From Hoylesella saccharolytica JCM 17484 (lineage in GTDB: Bacteria; Bacteroidota; Bacteroidia; Bacteroidales; Bacteroidaceae): DNA of 61,761 nucleotides. Shown in pieces: positions 19,389 through 27,869 of the stretch (the stretch's first letter is position 1; each line of letters opens with the position of its first letter). Under the pieces are notes generated by a model. It had not been told where the DNA came from and made no database searches. It worked only from the letters and a program-made list of their open reading frames with translations. The DNA is taken from positions 1 to 61,761 of the forward strand of contig NZ_BAKN01000016.1 of assembly GCF_000614205.1 (NCBI RefSeq), given 5' to 3'. Both the position numbers and the translations under genes were made by a program.

Positions 19389-20389
19389 ATGAAGAAGTTA
19401 ATTGTTGCCTTAGTGATATTGCTAAATTGCGTACTCTCTCTTAATGCGATGAGCTATGAACAGGCTCGTCGGCAAGCACTCTTTCTTACAGACAAGATGG
19501 CCTATGAACTTAATCTTACCGAAGATCAGTATGAGGCTGCTTATGAAATCAATCTTGATTATTTTATCAGCATAGACCATTATGCCGATCTTTACGGTAT
19601 CTACTGGCGCAGAAGAAATACTGATCTTAGTTGTGTCCTCTTTGATTGGCAATACCGTACCTATTGTATAACGGATTACTTCTATCGGCCTTATGTTATG
19701 AAATGGGTCGCTGGCGATTTAGAGTATATGCAAGATATCCGCACAGAGATTATTATTATTTCGGTTACCCCCCATTTTATAAGACCTATTGCGGTGCTCA
19801 TAGTTGGCAAATGAACGGTTATAGAAGTTGGTATAATGAACGACAATTTGGATGCAGATACGATTTCGGTATGCGTGATTGCTATCAGCGTGGTGGTTAT
19901 AGCGGCGGTGCGAAATTTGCCGGTCTGCCAATGCAAAGTACTTCACTCGAACAATTTGGAAGTGGTATTCAAGAGCGTTCTTCTAATGCCCAATATGATA
20001 GTGACAGAGAGCGAGAAAACCGTTTCGGAGTTTTCGAAAGCAGAATGAGTCGTAACGGAAGTCGTTTTGACGAAACAAATTCATCTTTTAACTCGAGATT
20101 TGGTGGACGTAAGTATGGTAGCGTTGGTGCTCGTTTTGATGGCTCGCGTAACAGTATGAACGATCGTCCAAGTAGTACCCGAATAACAGTAATTGGTGGT
20201 ATTGACTCAGAAGCGGAAAATGTGGACGATGGTCATTTTGGGGGAGCACGGGGAGCGTTATCATCTTTAGATCCTAACCGACCAAATAATACATTCAGTC
20301 CTAGTCGTTCGCAAAGTAACAGCTCGCCTTCCCCCCGGTTGTTCGATGCAGATTCTCGTGGTGGTGGACATTTTGGTGGACGAAGATAA
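19389..20389 (+). pseudogene. Secreted RG/FGG-rich protein of unknown function, one frameshift
   Basis: The ATG at 19389 starts a clear signal peptide (MKKLIVALVILLNCVLSLNA). The mature part begins SYEQARRQALFLTDKMAYELNL, a domain of unknown function I have seen in Bacteroidales secreted proteins, with many Tyr, Arg and Trp residues. At about 19706-19710 the frame shifts by -1 (one G probably missing in ATGGGTCG). Beyond it the protein continues RWRFRVYARYPHRDYYYFGYPP and ends in a long disordered tail with repeated HFGG, RFGG and SRFD units. Restored length is about 333 residues. The break is consistent with the other single-base losses in this window. Function unknown; no partner gene is obvious. 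Confidence 0.7.
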
Positions 20390-20529
20390 ACTATTAGCGT
20401 TACTGATTTCTCTATTGGTTTACGGTTAGAACGGATTTGTACGAATAAAAGGTGCACCAGTATAAGTGTTTCGATTTGTTTTTGCACAACGGTAAGGTGC
20501 TGTTGCGAGCTTTTATGTGTAGAAAAATG

Positions 20530-20564
20530 GTGATTTAGTAAATGTCAAGGACATGTTAAATCAC
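20530..20564 (+). terminator. Possible hairpin terminator
   Basis: Outer stem GTGATTTA / TAAATCAC and inner stem ATGTC / GACAT. No clear T-tract, so terminator function is uncertain. Confidence 0.4.
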
Positions 20565-20883
20565 TAGAAAAAGTATATACATAGATATGTATTTGAGGTG
20601 TAGAAGCATAACTTTTAGGTTTGTTGAATGCTTTTCGGATTGTTTTAGTGTGTGTATTTAATATTTAATATATAGTTGTCATCCTTGATAGGTTTGCTAT
20701 GCTGCCCTATATATATGGTTTGACAACGTACATCAAACAAAATGATGAAGTATCAAACAAAATAGCTACATTTTTTGTTGTGTACTTTAGTTTGCCAACA
20801 TACACTTTTCTCTAAATGTGTTTATTGTGTTGTTTCGGTGGATAATTTTAGTCAAAATAATTGCAGTAATAAAAGATAGTTCG

Positions 20884-20891
20884 TATTTTTG
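20884..20891 (+). promoter_or_regulatory. -7 box TATTTTTG of the HdeD-like gene
   Basis: TAnnTTTG match 29 bp before the ATG at 20920. It supports that start over the longer frame from 20818. Confidence 0.5.
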
Positions 20892-20919
20892 CTACATATA
20901 TCTTACAGAAACAATAAGT

Positions 20920-21585
20920 ATGAAATTAATCAAAACCTCCTTTTTTCGCGCCATTACGGCTGTCATAGTAGGTGTATTATTAATCATGTATCGTGAAGAA
21001 ACCATTACATGGCTTACGATTAGCATTGGTATATTGTTTTTTCTTTCGGGTCTAATCACTTGTATTATCTATTTTGTGACGCGAAATGCTGAGTCGTCTG
21101 AAATGAATTTAGATAGCGTAAAATCGACACCGACTTTTACTCCGTCATTCCCACTTGTTGGTATGGGGAGCCTTTTGTTGGGACTTATTCTTGCTCTAAT
21201 GCCTAATTCGTTTGTCAATTGGATGGTTTATATTCTTGGTGCGCTTCTGATTCTTGGTGCTATAGGCCAGTATGTTTTGTTGGCTTCTATTGTAAAATTA
21301 GTGCGTATCAATATTTTCTTCTGGATCATGTCGTCTGTAATATTACTCATAGGCGTAGTTTCTATTATCAAACCAATGTGGATTGCTTCTGCTCCGCTAC
21401 TTATTCTCGGGTGGAGTATGATCTTATACGGTGTTGTTGAATGTATTGATACGATTAAAATTATGAAAACTCGTCGACAGGTTGCCCATATGATGAACTG
21501 CCAATCGTCGGCTGTTGCTGACGCATTAGAAAATTATACCAATGAAACTGTTCAGCAATCGGAGGTAGTTGAGTCTACAAAATAG
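20920..21585 (+). CDS. DUF308 / HdeD-like membrane protein
   Basis: Integral membrane protein of 221 residues with six hydrophobic helices in three pairs, the DUF308 (HdeD-type) pattern: AITAVIVGVLLIMY, ISIGILFFLSGLITC, a polar loop (NAESSEMNLDSVKSTPTF), GMGSLLLGLILALMP, then two further pairs ending LILGWSMILYGVVECID. The cytoplasmic tail is polar. HdeD is linked to acid resistance in enterobacteria, but the role of DUF308 proteins here is unknown. Monocistronic, convergent with the permease gene at 21637. Confidence 0.8.
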   Translation: MKLIKTSFFRAITAVIVGVLLIMYREETITWLTISIGILFFLSGLITCIIYFVTRNAESSEMNLDSVKSTPTFTPSFPLVGMGSLLLGLILALMPNSFVNWMVYILGALLILGAIGQYVLLASIVKLVRINIFFWIMSSVILLIGVVSIIKPMWIASAPLLILGWSMILYGVVECIDTIKIMKTRRQVAHMMNCQSSAVADALENYTNETVQQSEVVESTK

Positions 21586-21636
21586 ACGGAAGAATAGATT
21601 AATTTCACTGTTAGAATAAGTTGAAAAGATGGGGAA

Positions 21637-22922
21637 TTACGGATTGTTGAGAAAATGAAAAATGTATTTTTTGAGTAGGAATGCGATGATAAGTGGTAGT
21701 GGACAACAGTACAATGTAATGAGAAAGAATGTTTTATAATCTGTTAATTCCTGAATAACTCCTGAAAACATACTCGGCAACATAATCGAAAGTAATAGGA
21801 ATGAAGTAAAAAACGTTTGACGATATGAACTGATATTATCTTGCTCGTAATGCATCAGGTAAAAAGTATAAGCGGTAAAACCAAAACCATAACTTATCTG
21901 GCTGATAAAAATAAAGGCATTGATAGTGATAAAGTCGCATGGTAGGTTTTGACTAAGGTACACATACACGATATTGGGTAGTATTAGTGTACAGGTTATG
22001 GGGATGAGTTGTTTTTTGAATTTCGAACGACTTATAGAAAATCGACCAAGAACGGTTCCTACTACAAAAGCGATGATGCCTACTGTGCCTTGAGTAAATC
22101 CAAATTCTTGTGGTGAAAGTCCTAGACCGCCGTTGTGTACTGCGTCAATAAGAAATAGAGTTGAGATTTTGGATAATAATGCTTCAGGAATACGGTAAAG
22201 CAATAGTAGTAAAAACATAATAAACACTTCTCGGATATTTATTTCTCTGATCAATAAATAGACTTTATCGCATATGTATTCCATGATGTTTTTAGCTTGT
22301 ATGGGATAAGTTATAGTGCTTATTTTATTAGGCAGTATGGCGAATAACCAGAGAACAATAAAAAGGCCTGCGACTGCATAAAACATTAAGCTCCATGATA
22401 GACTGATATTGTGATATATAATCTGTAGATTTCCAACTATCATCACAAGTATTCCTTGTCCAAAAATGGTAGCCAGTTGATAAAAAATATTACGTATATT
22501 TACAAACCACACTTGTTTCCTCTTGTTTAGTACATCTGTGTAAAACCGGTTTGTTGTAGTATTGTGAAAAACTCTGGAAAAGACCAGTAGCCAAAGAAAA
22601 AAGAAAGTTCCCTCTAACCAATATGGAGTAGGAATGGTAAAAGCGATACCACCGAATGATACACCGATAAGTAATTCAGAGGAGACTAACCATAACCGTT
22701 TGTTTTTTGTTAGGTCTATAACTGATTCTAGAAAGGGCTTTAATACCCATGGCAGATATAGCCAACCGGTATATAAGGTTATTTCGGCATTACTTAATCC
22801 CAATTGTTTATAGAGTACGATTGATAGCGTCATAATCGGAATAAATGGTGAACCCGAAGCCAAATAAGCCTTGGGCCCCAATTCCAAGGGCTTATTTTAT
22901 GTCTGTCTATAAGTTTATTCAT
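21637..22922 (-). CDS. AmpG-like MFS permease, N-terminal frameshift
   Basis: Twelve-helix MFS transporter of the AmpG-like group: LGLSNAEITLYTGWLYLPWVLKPFLE is the conserved first-helix region, and TIPTPYWLEG, FGFTQGTVGIIAFVVG and YGFGFTAYTFYLM follow. The open frame appears to start at a TTG at 22887, but the natural start is the ATG at 22922, which overlaps the SpoIID stop. It encodes MNKLIDRHKISPWNWGP, and one lost A at 22870-22873 breaks the frame before KAYLASG. Restored length is about 428 residues. AmpG-type permeases import muropeptides or anhydro-sugars. Adjacency to SpoIID/LytB supports a cell-wall sugar substrate, by inference. Confidence 0.83.
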
Positions 22923-24402
22923 AAAACTTTTTCAATAGAGCACCAGAATAATAATGTCTTAAGATCGCATCATAGGTATATCCTTTTTCGCCCATCACGG
23001 CTGCCCCGATTTGACAAAGCCCAACACCATGTCCCCACCCGGCACCTATTAACTTAAACCGTTGAGGAACTCCGGCAGCATCTAGATCTAACAAATCAAT
23101 AACAAAGGAGGAACTATATAAATGACTCGAACTAAGTATGCGGCGTATTTCTAACTCTTTTCCAATGATAAAACTACGCTTCGTACCCACTATTTTCAGT
23201 CGCGAAATACGCCCACTTTTCCCCCTTTGTAAGGGGATAAGATTTAAAATTTTTCCAAAATCTATTTTAAGTTTTGACGAAATAAGTTGCAACAACTCTT
23301 CCTGCGTATAGGAAACGTGCCAACGGTAAAAATCTTTAGTGATCTGGTCGAAGTCGTTTAGTACCTGTGATAGTACCTTTGTGTTGGTAGTATTACAGAA
23401 AGCATTTGGAGAAGAATGTATCCACTTTTTGATGTTTTCTTCTTTAGTAAGATCTATATCCACTTTTTCCTCAGTAGTATCACGTAAGGCGGTAAGATAA
23501 GGCTTATCAATATCTTCCCAACAATACCGATATTCTTCTACCATACCACCGCAACACTTACTGAAACGTGCATCGCATATCTCTCCGGCAATCGACATCA
23601 GAATTTCTCCACGTGTTCCTTGCACAGCTTCTGTCACATTTTTGCTCGTTGTTTTGGTAATGCCTTGATAACGCTGACAATGGTCATCAGCACAGACATC
23701 AAAGAGGGTATGGTCTTCCCGGTCGTACCATCGAATCAGTTCGTCATCCTTTTGAACGCAAGATATCTGTTTCTCTTTCTCTATCCTGTTTATCTTGCGT
23801 TTCTCCATTTGTGCCAAAAGCCAACTGCGCGAAATAACAGCATGTGCTTTTAATAGTTCTATCCCGCAGGTTGCACTCATCTCACTAGATATCACACTTT
23901 CTAAGTAACTTTCTACCGGCAAAGTATTGATGGCGTACAGTTTTTCTCCATCAACAGTGATGCGCAGTTGCCCGGTAAATGTTTGTGTTTCCTTCTGCTC
24001 CCAATGAAAGTTTACCCCAATTGTAACATCATATATAGAGAAAGATGCATCTGGGGCTTGAGGACGGAAGAGTAGCTCGGTATATAGCATATCTTTCCAT
24101 AAAATTTTACCGCAAGAAGATGTAACTTCTTGTTCACCGCTAACCTCTTGGCCGTTTACTGTATAAGATTTTTCTAGTTTAAAACGTATTCTTTCTCTGC
24201 TCAAAATACCCACAGACACATCAGGAGCCTTTTCCTTATCTGTTTTGTCTTGTTCAGCTGTTACTTTTTTTAGTCTACTTTTAATGTGCTCAAATGTATT
24301 GGAACCGATGCCTACCTCTTTATAGAGAGTTTCAACTTGTTGCTCAGAGATTCGTTCGAAGTCTGTTTCACGGGGAGTGATGATTAAACCGGCCATATCC
24401 AA
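22915..24402 (-). CDS. SpoIID/LytB-domain protein
   Basis: 495-residue protein with the SpoIID/LytB domain in its central and C-terminal parts: NTLPVESYLESVISSEMS, LKAHAVISRSWLL, FDVCADDHCQRYQG, KCCGGMVEEY and the closing GWGHGVGLCQIGA with its GHGVG motif. SpoIID is a lytic transglycosylase acting on denuded peptidoglycan, and LytB is an amidase enhancer. The Glu of SSEMS fits the catalytic acid. Unusually, no signal peptide is evident; the N-terminus reads MDMAGLIITPRETDFE. It overlaps DUF4922 upstream by 19 bp and the permease downstream by 8 bp, so the three are tightly coupled. Confidence 0.85.
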   Translation of the reverse strand: MDMAGLIITPRETDFERISEQQVETLYKEVGIGSNTFEHIKSRLKKVTAEQDKTDKEKAPDVSVGILSRERIRFKLEKSYTVNGQEVSGEQEVTSSCGKILWKDMLYTELLFRPQAPDASFSIYDVTIGVNFHWEQKETQTFTGQLRITVDGEKLYAINTLPVESYLESVISSEMSATCGIELLKAHAVISRSWLLAQMEKRKINRIEKEKQISCVQKDDELIRWYDREDHTLFDVCADDHCQRYQGITKTTSKNVTEAVQGTRGEILMSIAGEICDARFSKCCGGMVEEYRYCWEDIDKPYLTALRDTTEEKVDIDLTKEENIKKWIHSSPNAFCNTTNTKVLSQVLNDFDQITKDFYRWHVSYTQEELLQLISSKLKIDFGKILNLIPLQRGKSGRISRLKIVGTKRSFIIGKELEIRRILSSSHLYSSSFVIDLLDLDAAGVPQRFKLIGAGWGHGVGLCQIGAAVMGEKGYTYDAILRHYYSGALLKKFYE

Positions 24403-25232
24403 TGCGCCTGGCTGATAAGGAATTGGGCATCTCCTACTGCTGAATAAAATGAGGGGCGGTGTTGTTCACGTGGAATAACAACAGTGATATATTTTTCGCA
24501 GTCGCGCCATGCTACAATGTTAAGCATTGGCTCACTCTCGTCTTCTCTTTTCGGTAATGTTTCATATAACTTTCTGAAAAGTGCTTCGTCAGTTTCTGCA
24601 CTGGTGCTGTAAATTACAAAAAGTGGACAAATAAATGTTGAAAGTGCGGCAATCTCATTGCCTTCGTCTAATGTAAACAATCTTTCGATACTATTGCTGA
24701 TACGTGCCCACTCCTTTTGTAATGGTAGTAAACCACTTATTCCGGCCTGAAAATGTAGATGGTCAGGAGCTGAAGCACCACATTTTGGTCCGTTGTAAAA
24801 CACTGTTAGGTTGTCGTAAACTGATAAAAAATTGTGGATTTCGGTATAATTCGGAAGAATATTTTGTGGTTGATGCCGCTGTGCAGCAATCGTAAAATGC
24901 ATTGGTAGGATAGGAAAGGGGTTGACTAATAGGTCGAAATCTTCGTCAAGTCGGATAAAGATTTGCTCTTGCGGCCGATTTTTCGCGCACAGGAAGCAAG
25001 GCCTTTTTGCTAAACTGTTTTTATCGATTTTTGCTCCGGTAGATACCATTCGTGCAGGATTAAACTGCACCTGTAACGTATTTTCTCGGCATATTATCTT
25101 TTTTGTTTTTACTTTTTTAAGATCTTTAAAACGATAACGAGCAGTTTTCCACTCCTTGAGTTGTTGACTGAAAAAAAACGTTAATCTCTTATTCTCATTT
25201 CTTGGCTCACGGATTGAAGTTTCTTTGTTCAT
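24384..25232 (-). CDS. DUF4922 protein, GalT/ATP adenylyltransferase-like
   Basis: 282 residues. PCFLCAKNRP has a CxxC zinc-type pair, LLVNPFPILPMHFTIA matches the central segment of HIT-superfamily nucleotidyltransferases, and CGASAPDHLHFQAG carries the HxHxQ active-site motif of the GalT/Apa2/GDP-sugar phosphorylase branch. Expected chemistry is nucleotidyl transfer or phosphorolysis through a His intermediate on a sugar-phosphate or dinucleotide. DUF4922 is widespread in Bacteroidetes and, as far as I know, not assigned a substrate. First gene of the SpoIID-permease operon. Confidence 0.8.
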   Translation of the reverse strand: MNKETSIREPRNENKRLTFFFSQQLKEWKTARYRFKDLKKVKTKKIICRENTLQVQFNPARMVSTGAKIDKNSLAKRPCFLCAKNRPQEQIFIRLDEDFDLLVNPFPILPMHFTIAAQRHQPQNILPNYTEIHNFLSVYDNLTVFYNGPKCGASAPDHLHFQAGISGLLPLQKEWARISNSIERLFTLDEGNEIAALSTFICPLFVIYSTSAETDEALFRKLYETLPKREDESEPMLNIVAWRDCEKYITVVIPREQHRPSFYSAVGDAQFLISQAHWIWPV

Positions 25233-25267
25233 TTTGTTTGTTATTTATTTAGGTTCTGTTAATGGTA

Positions 25268-25275
25268 CAAAATTA
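25268..25275 (-). promoter_or_regulatory. -7 box TAATTTTG of the DUF4922-SpoIID-permease operon
   Basis: Minus strand, 36 bp before the start codon at 25232. Confidence 0.55.
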
Positions 25276-25416
25276 CGAAAAATACTTTTCTAATTAGTTT
25301 AGGAAAAAGAAAAAGACAAACAGGTATTTTCCAATTGTTGATAAGGAGAAAAACAGAAATGTGTTATTTTTATTCTTTCCATCTTATAAATCTCTTTCCC
25401 TTCAATATTTATTCGT

Positions 25417-25424
25417 AATTTTGT
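25417..25424 (+). promoter_or_regulatory. -7 box TAATTTTG of the cysE operon
   Basis: TAnnTTTG match 30 bp before the ATG at 25454. Confidence 0.55.
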
Positions 25425-25453
25425 AGCGTAAATTATTGATATAACGTAACGTG

Positions 25454-26356
25454 ATGGGCAACGCAGATTTAATTGGCACACTTACCGAAACTGTAAAAGA
25501 ACTTTCAGAGCCTTTTTTATTAAAACGACTTTTTCATCAACACAAAGATGGAACCCCATTGCCCTCAGGGGCTGTCCTTCAAGAGATTGTTGAGTTGCTG
25601 CGTGCCATTATTTTTCCTGAATATTACGGAAAATCGTTGGTAAATATCAACACAGTGAAATTTTATATTGGTGCGAACATCGAAAGATTACATCGTTTGC
25701 TTTCTGATCAGATACAGGCAGGATTATGCTTTGCTTGTTCGGAAGAAGACGAAGAAGTAGCAATGCGGACGGAAGGGTTATGTGGAAGGGCGGAAGAGTT
25801 TTCTGTCCAGTTGATAACTCTGCTACCTCGTATCCGGAAAACGTTGGCTACAGATGTTACGGCAGCGTATAAGGGCGATCCTGCGGCCAAAAGCTACGAA
25901 GAGGTAATTTTGTGTTATCCTGTTATCAAGGCACTTACCAATTATCGTGTTGCGCACGAACTGCTTAAAATGGGTATTCCGTTTATTCCTCGGATGCTCA
26001 CCGAGATGGCCCATTCTGAGACAGGCATCGATATTCATCCTGGTGCTGAGATTGGAAGGTATTTTACTATTGATCATGGTACTGGTGTGGTTATTGGTGC
26101 CACCTGCATCATCGGTGATAATGTAAAGCTGTATCAGGGAGTGACGCTCGGTGCTCGTAGCTTTCCGCTTGATGCTGAAGGAAGGCCTATCAAAGGTATT
26201 CCACGTCATCCTATTTTGCGAGATAATGTTGTAATTTATTCCAATGCAACCCTTCTCGGGCGCATTACTATTGGTGAGGGTTGTGTTATAGGTGCCAATA
26301 TTTGGGTAACCGAAGATATAGAACCCTATACAAAGATTTTTAAGAAAATCAATTAA
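25454..26356 (+). CDS. cysE: Serine O-acetyltransferase
   Basis: Makes O-acetylserine from serine and acetyl-CoA, the first step of cysteine synthesis. 300 residues from the ATG at 25454 (a GTG directly precedes it). The N-terminal half is helical; the C-terminal half is a left-handed beta-helix of hexapeptide repeats: IDIHPGAEIGRYFTIDHGTG with the catalytic His, VVIGATCIIGDNVKLYQGVTLGA, then IPRHPILRDNVVIYSNATLLG and VIGANIWVTEDI. It resembles the long EpsC-type serine acetyltransferases. First gene of a five-gene operon with gaps or overlaps below 20 bp. Confidence 0.92.
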   Translation: MGNADLIGTLTETVKELSEPFLLKRLFHQHKDGTPLPSGAVLQEIVELLRAIIFPEYYGKSLVNINTVKFYIGANIERLHRLLSDQIQAGLCFACSEEDEEVAMRTEGLCGRAEEFSVQLITLLPRIRKTLATDVTAAYKGDPAAKSYEEVILCYPVIKALTNYRVAHELLKMGIPFIPRMLTEMAHSETGIDIHPGAEIGRYFTIDHGTGVVIGATCIIGDNVKLYQGVTLGARSFPLDAEGRPIKGIPRHPILRDNVVIYSNATLLGRITIGEGCVIGANIWVTEDIEPYTKIFKKIN

Positions 26357-26372
26357 AAACAATTATATAACA

Positions 26373-27869
26373 ATGGAATTTGGCCTCATTGCCAAAACCT
26401 TTATGGGCTTGGAGCCCGTTTTGGCCAAAGAACTCACCCAAATGGGAGCAAATAATGTAAAAGTTGGTCGACGTATGGTGTCGTTTACCGGCGATAAGGA
26501 GATAATGTATCGTGCCAATTTTCAGCTACACACAGCCATTCGGGTTCTTAAGCCTATTGCTCGATTTCGGGCCAAATCAGCAGATGATGTGTATGCCGAA
26601 ATCCAAAAAATAGATTGGAGTTTGTATATCGAAAAGGGAAAGACCTTTTCTGTAGACTCAGTAGTGTATTCGGAAGAGTTTCGCAACTCGCGTTTTGTTA
26701 CCTATAAGGTGAAAGATGCAATTGTTGACCAGTTTCGCGAACATACTGGAGACCGTCCCAATATTTCGGTCAGCAATCCTGATATCCGACTCAATGTTCA
26801 TATCGCCGAATACGACTGCACATTATCGCTTGACTCAAGTGGTGATAGCTTGCATCGCCGTGGATATCGCCAAGAGTTGGTTGAAGCTCCGCTCAATGAA
26901 GTGCTCGCTGCCGGTATGATTTTGATGAGCGGTTGGCAGGGTGAGACAGATTTTATTGATCCCATGTGTGGGTCGGGGACGCTTCTGATAGAAGCCGCAC
27001 TCATTGCCCGAAATATTTCGCCGGGTGTGTATCGGAAAGGTTATGCTTTTGAACGATGGCCCGATTTCGATCAAGATTTATTTGATCAAATTTATAATGA
27101 TGACTCACAAGAGCGCGAGTTTTCTCATCACATCTATGGCTACGATGTAGACATCAAAGCTATTAATACGGCTCGGCTAAATGTTCGTGCATCGGGGTTC
27201 ACCAAAGATATTACCATTGAGCAGGTTGACTTCAAAAATTTTACACAACCTTCAAGTAAGAGTATTATGATTACGAATCCGCCCTACGGTGAGCGTATTT
27301 CTACTCCAAATCTATTGTCAACATATAAAATGATAGGTGAACGGCTGAAACATCAGTTCTTGGGTAATGATGCATGGATTCTAAGTTATCGAGAAGAATG
27401 TTTCGACCAAATTGGACTGAAACCCTCTATGAAAATACCCGTTTATAATGGTTCGCTGGAATGTGAATTTCGTAAGTATTCTCTTTTTGATGGAAAATTG
27501 AAAATTTTTCGTAGTGAAGGTGGAGTTATCAAGACAGATGATGAGAAGAAACAGATGGCCGAGAGACATCGTTTTAAAAAAAAACGAGAGTTTAAGAAAC
27601 GTCTTGAGGAAAAAGCTGGTAATAATGAAGGTGATATTCGCTCGTTTACGTTCCATCATCATTTTTCAGATATTGATGGATTTATAGGAGAAAAGAGTTT
27701 CAAACGTCGAATATCTCAAGAGAGGGAGAGAGAATGTGGAACGGATGGTAAAAAAAGAGGTGAGCATAAAAGAAGTGATAATAAACGTAAAGACTTTAGT
27801 CGAGATAAAAAGTATGTGCAGCGAAGCTACAATAAACATTCAAAAAGTTTTAATGATGATGAAGATTAA
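26373..27869 (+). CDS. THUMP-domain class I rRNA methyltransferase (RlmL-like)
   Basis: 498 residues. N-terminal THUMP RNA-binding domain (about 1-160) opens FGLIAKTFMGLEPVLAKEL. The SAM-binding methyltransferase domain has FIDPMCGSGTLLIEAALIA (motif I) and ITNPPYGERI (catalytic NPPY for exocyclic N methylation). About 100 C-terminal residues after IKTDDEKKQM are extremely basic (KKKREFKKRL, KRSDNKRKDFSRDKK), probably an extra RNA-binding tail. It is similar to E. coli RlmL N-terminal half, which makes m2G2445 in 23S rRNA; the target here is inferred. It overlaps the next gene by about 17 bp. Confidence 0.88.
   Translation: MEFGLIAKTFMGLEPVLAKELTQMGANNVKVGRRMVSFTGDKEIMYRANFQLHTAIRVLKPIARFRAKSADDVYAEIQKIDWSLYIEKGKTFSVDSVVYSEEFRNSRFVTYKVKDAIVDQFREHTGDRPNISVSNPDIRLNVHIAEYDCTLSLDSSGDSLHRRGYRQELVEAPLNEVLAAGMILMSGWQGETDFIDPMCGSGTLLIEAALIARNISPGVYRKGYAFERWPDFDQDLFDQIYNDDSQEREFSHHIYGYDVDIKAINTARLNVRASGFTKDITIEQVDFKNFTQPSSKSIMITNPPYGERISTPNLLSTYKMIGERLKHQFLGNDAWILSYREECFDQIGLKPSMKIPVYNGSLECEFRKYSLFDGKLKIFRSEGGVIKTDDEKKQMAERHRFKKKREFKKRLEEKAGNNEGDIRSFTFHHHFSDIDGFIGEKSFKRRISQERERECGTDGKKRGEHKRSDNKRKDFSRDKKYVQRSYNKHSKSFNDDED

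Larger units (their letters stand above)
20390..20919. other. Spacer with a hairpin and short repeats
   Basis: About 530 bp without a convincing gene. It holds the hairpin at 20530-20564, two copies of ATCAAACAAAAT at 20732-20763, and the promoter of the next gene. Confidence 0.55.

Noticed and set aside
27736..27852. N-terminal extension of DPP IV
   Set aside because: It overlaps the methyltransferase coding sequence, and a signal peptide begins at 27853-27859.
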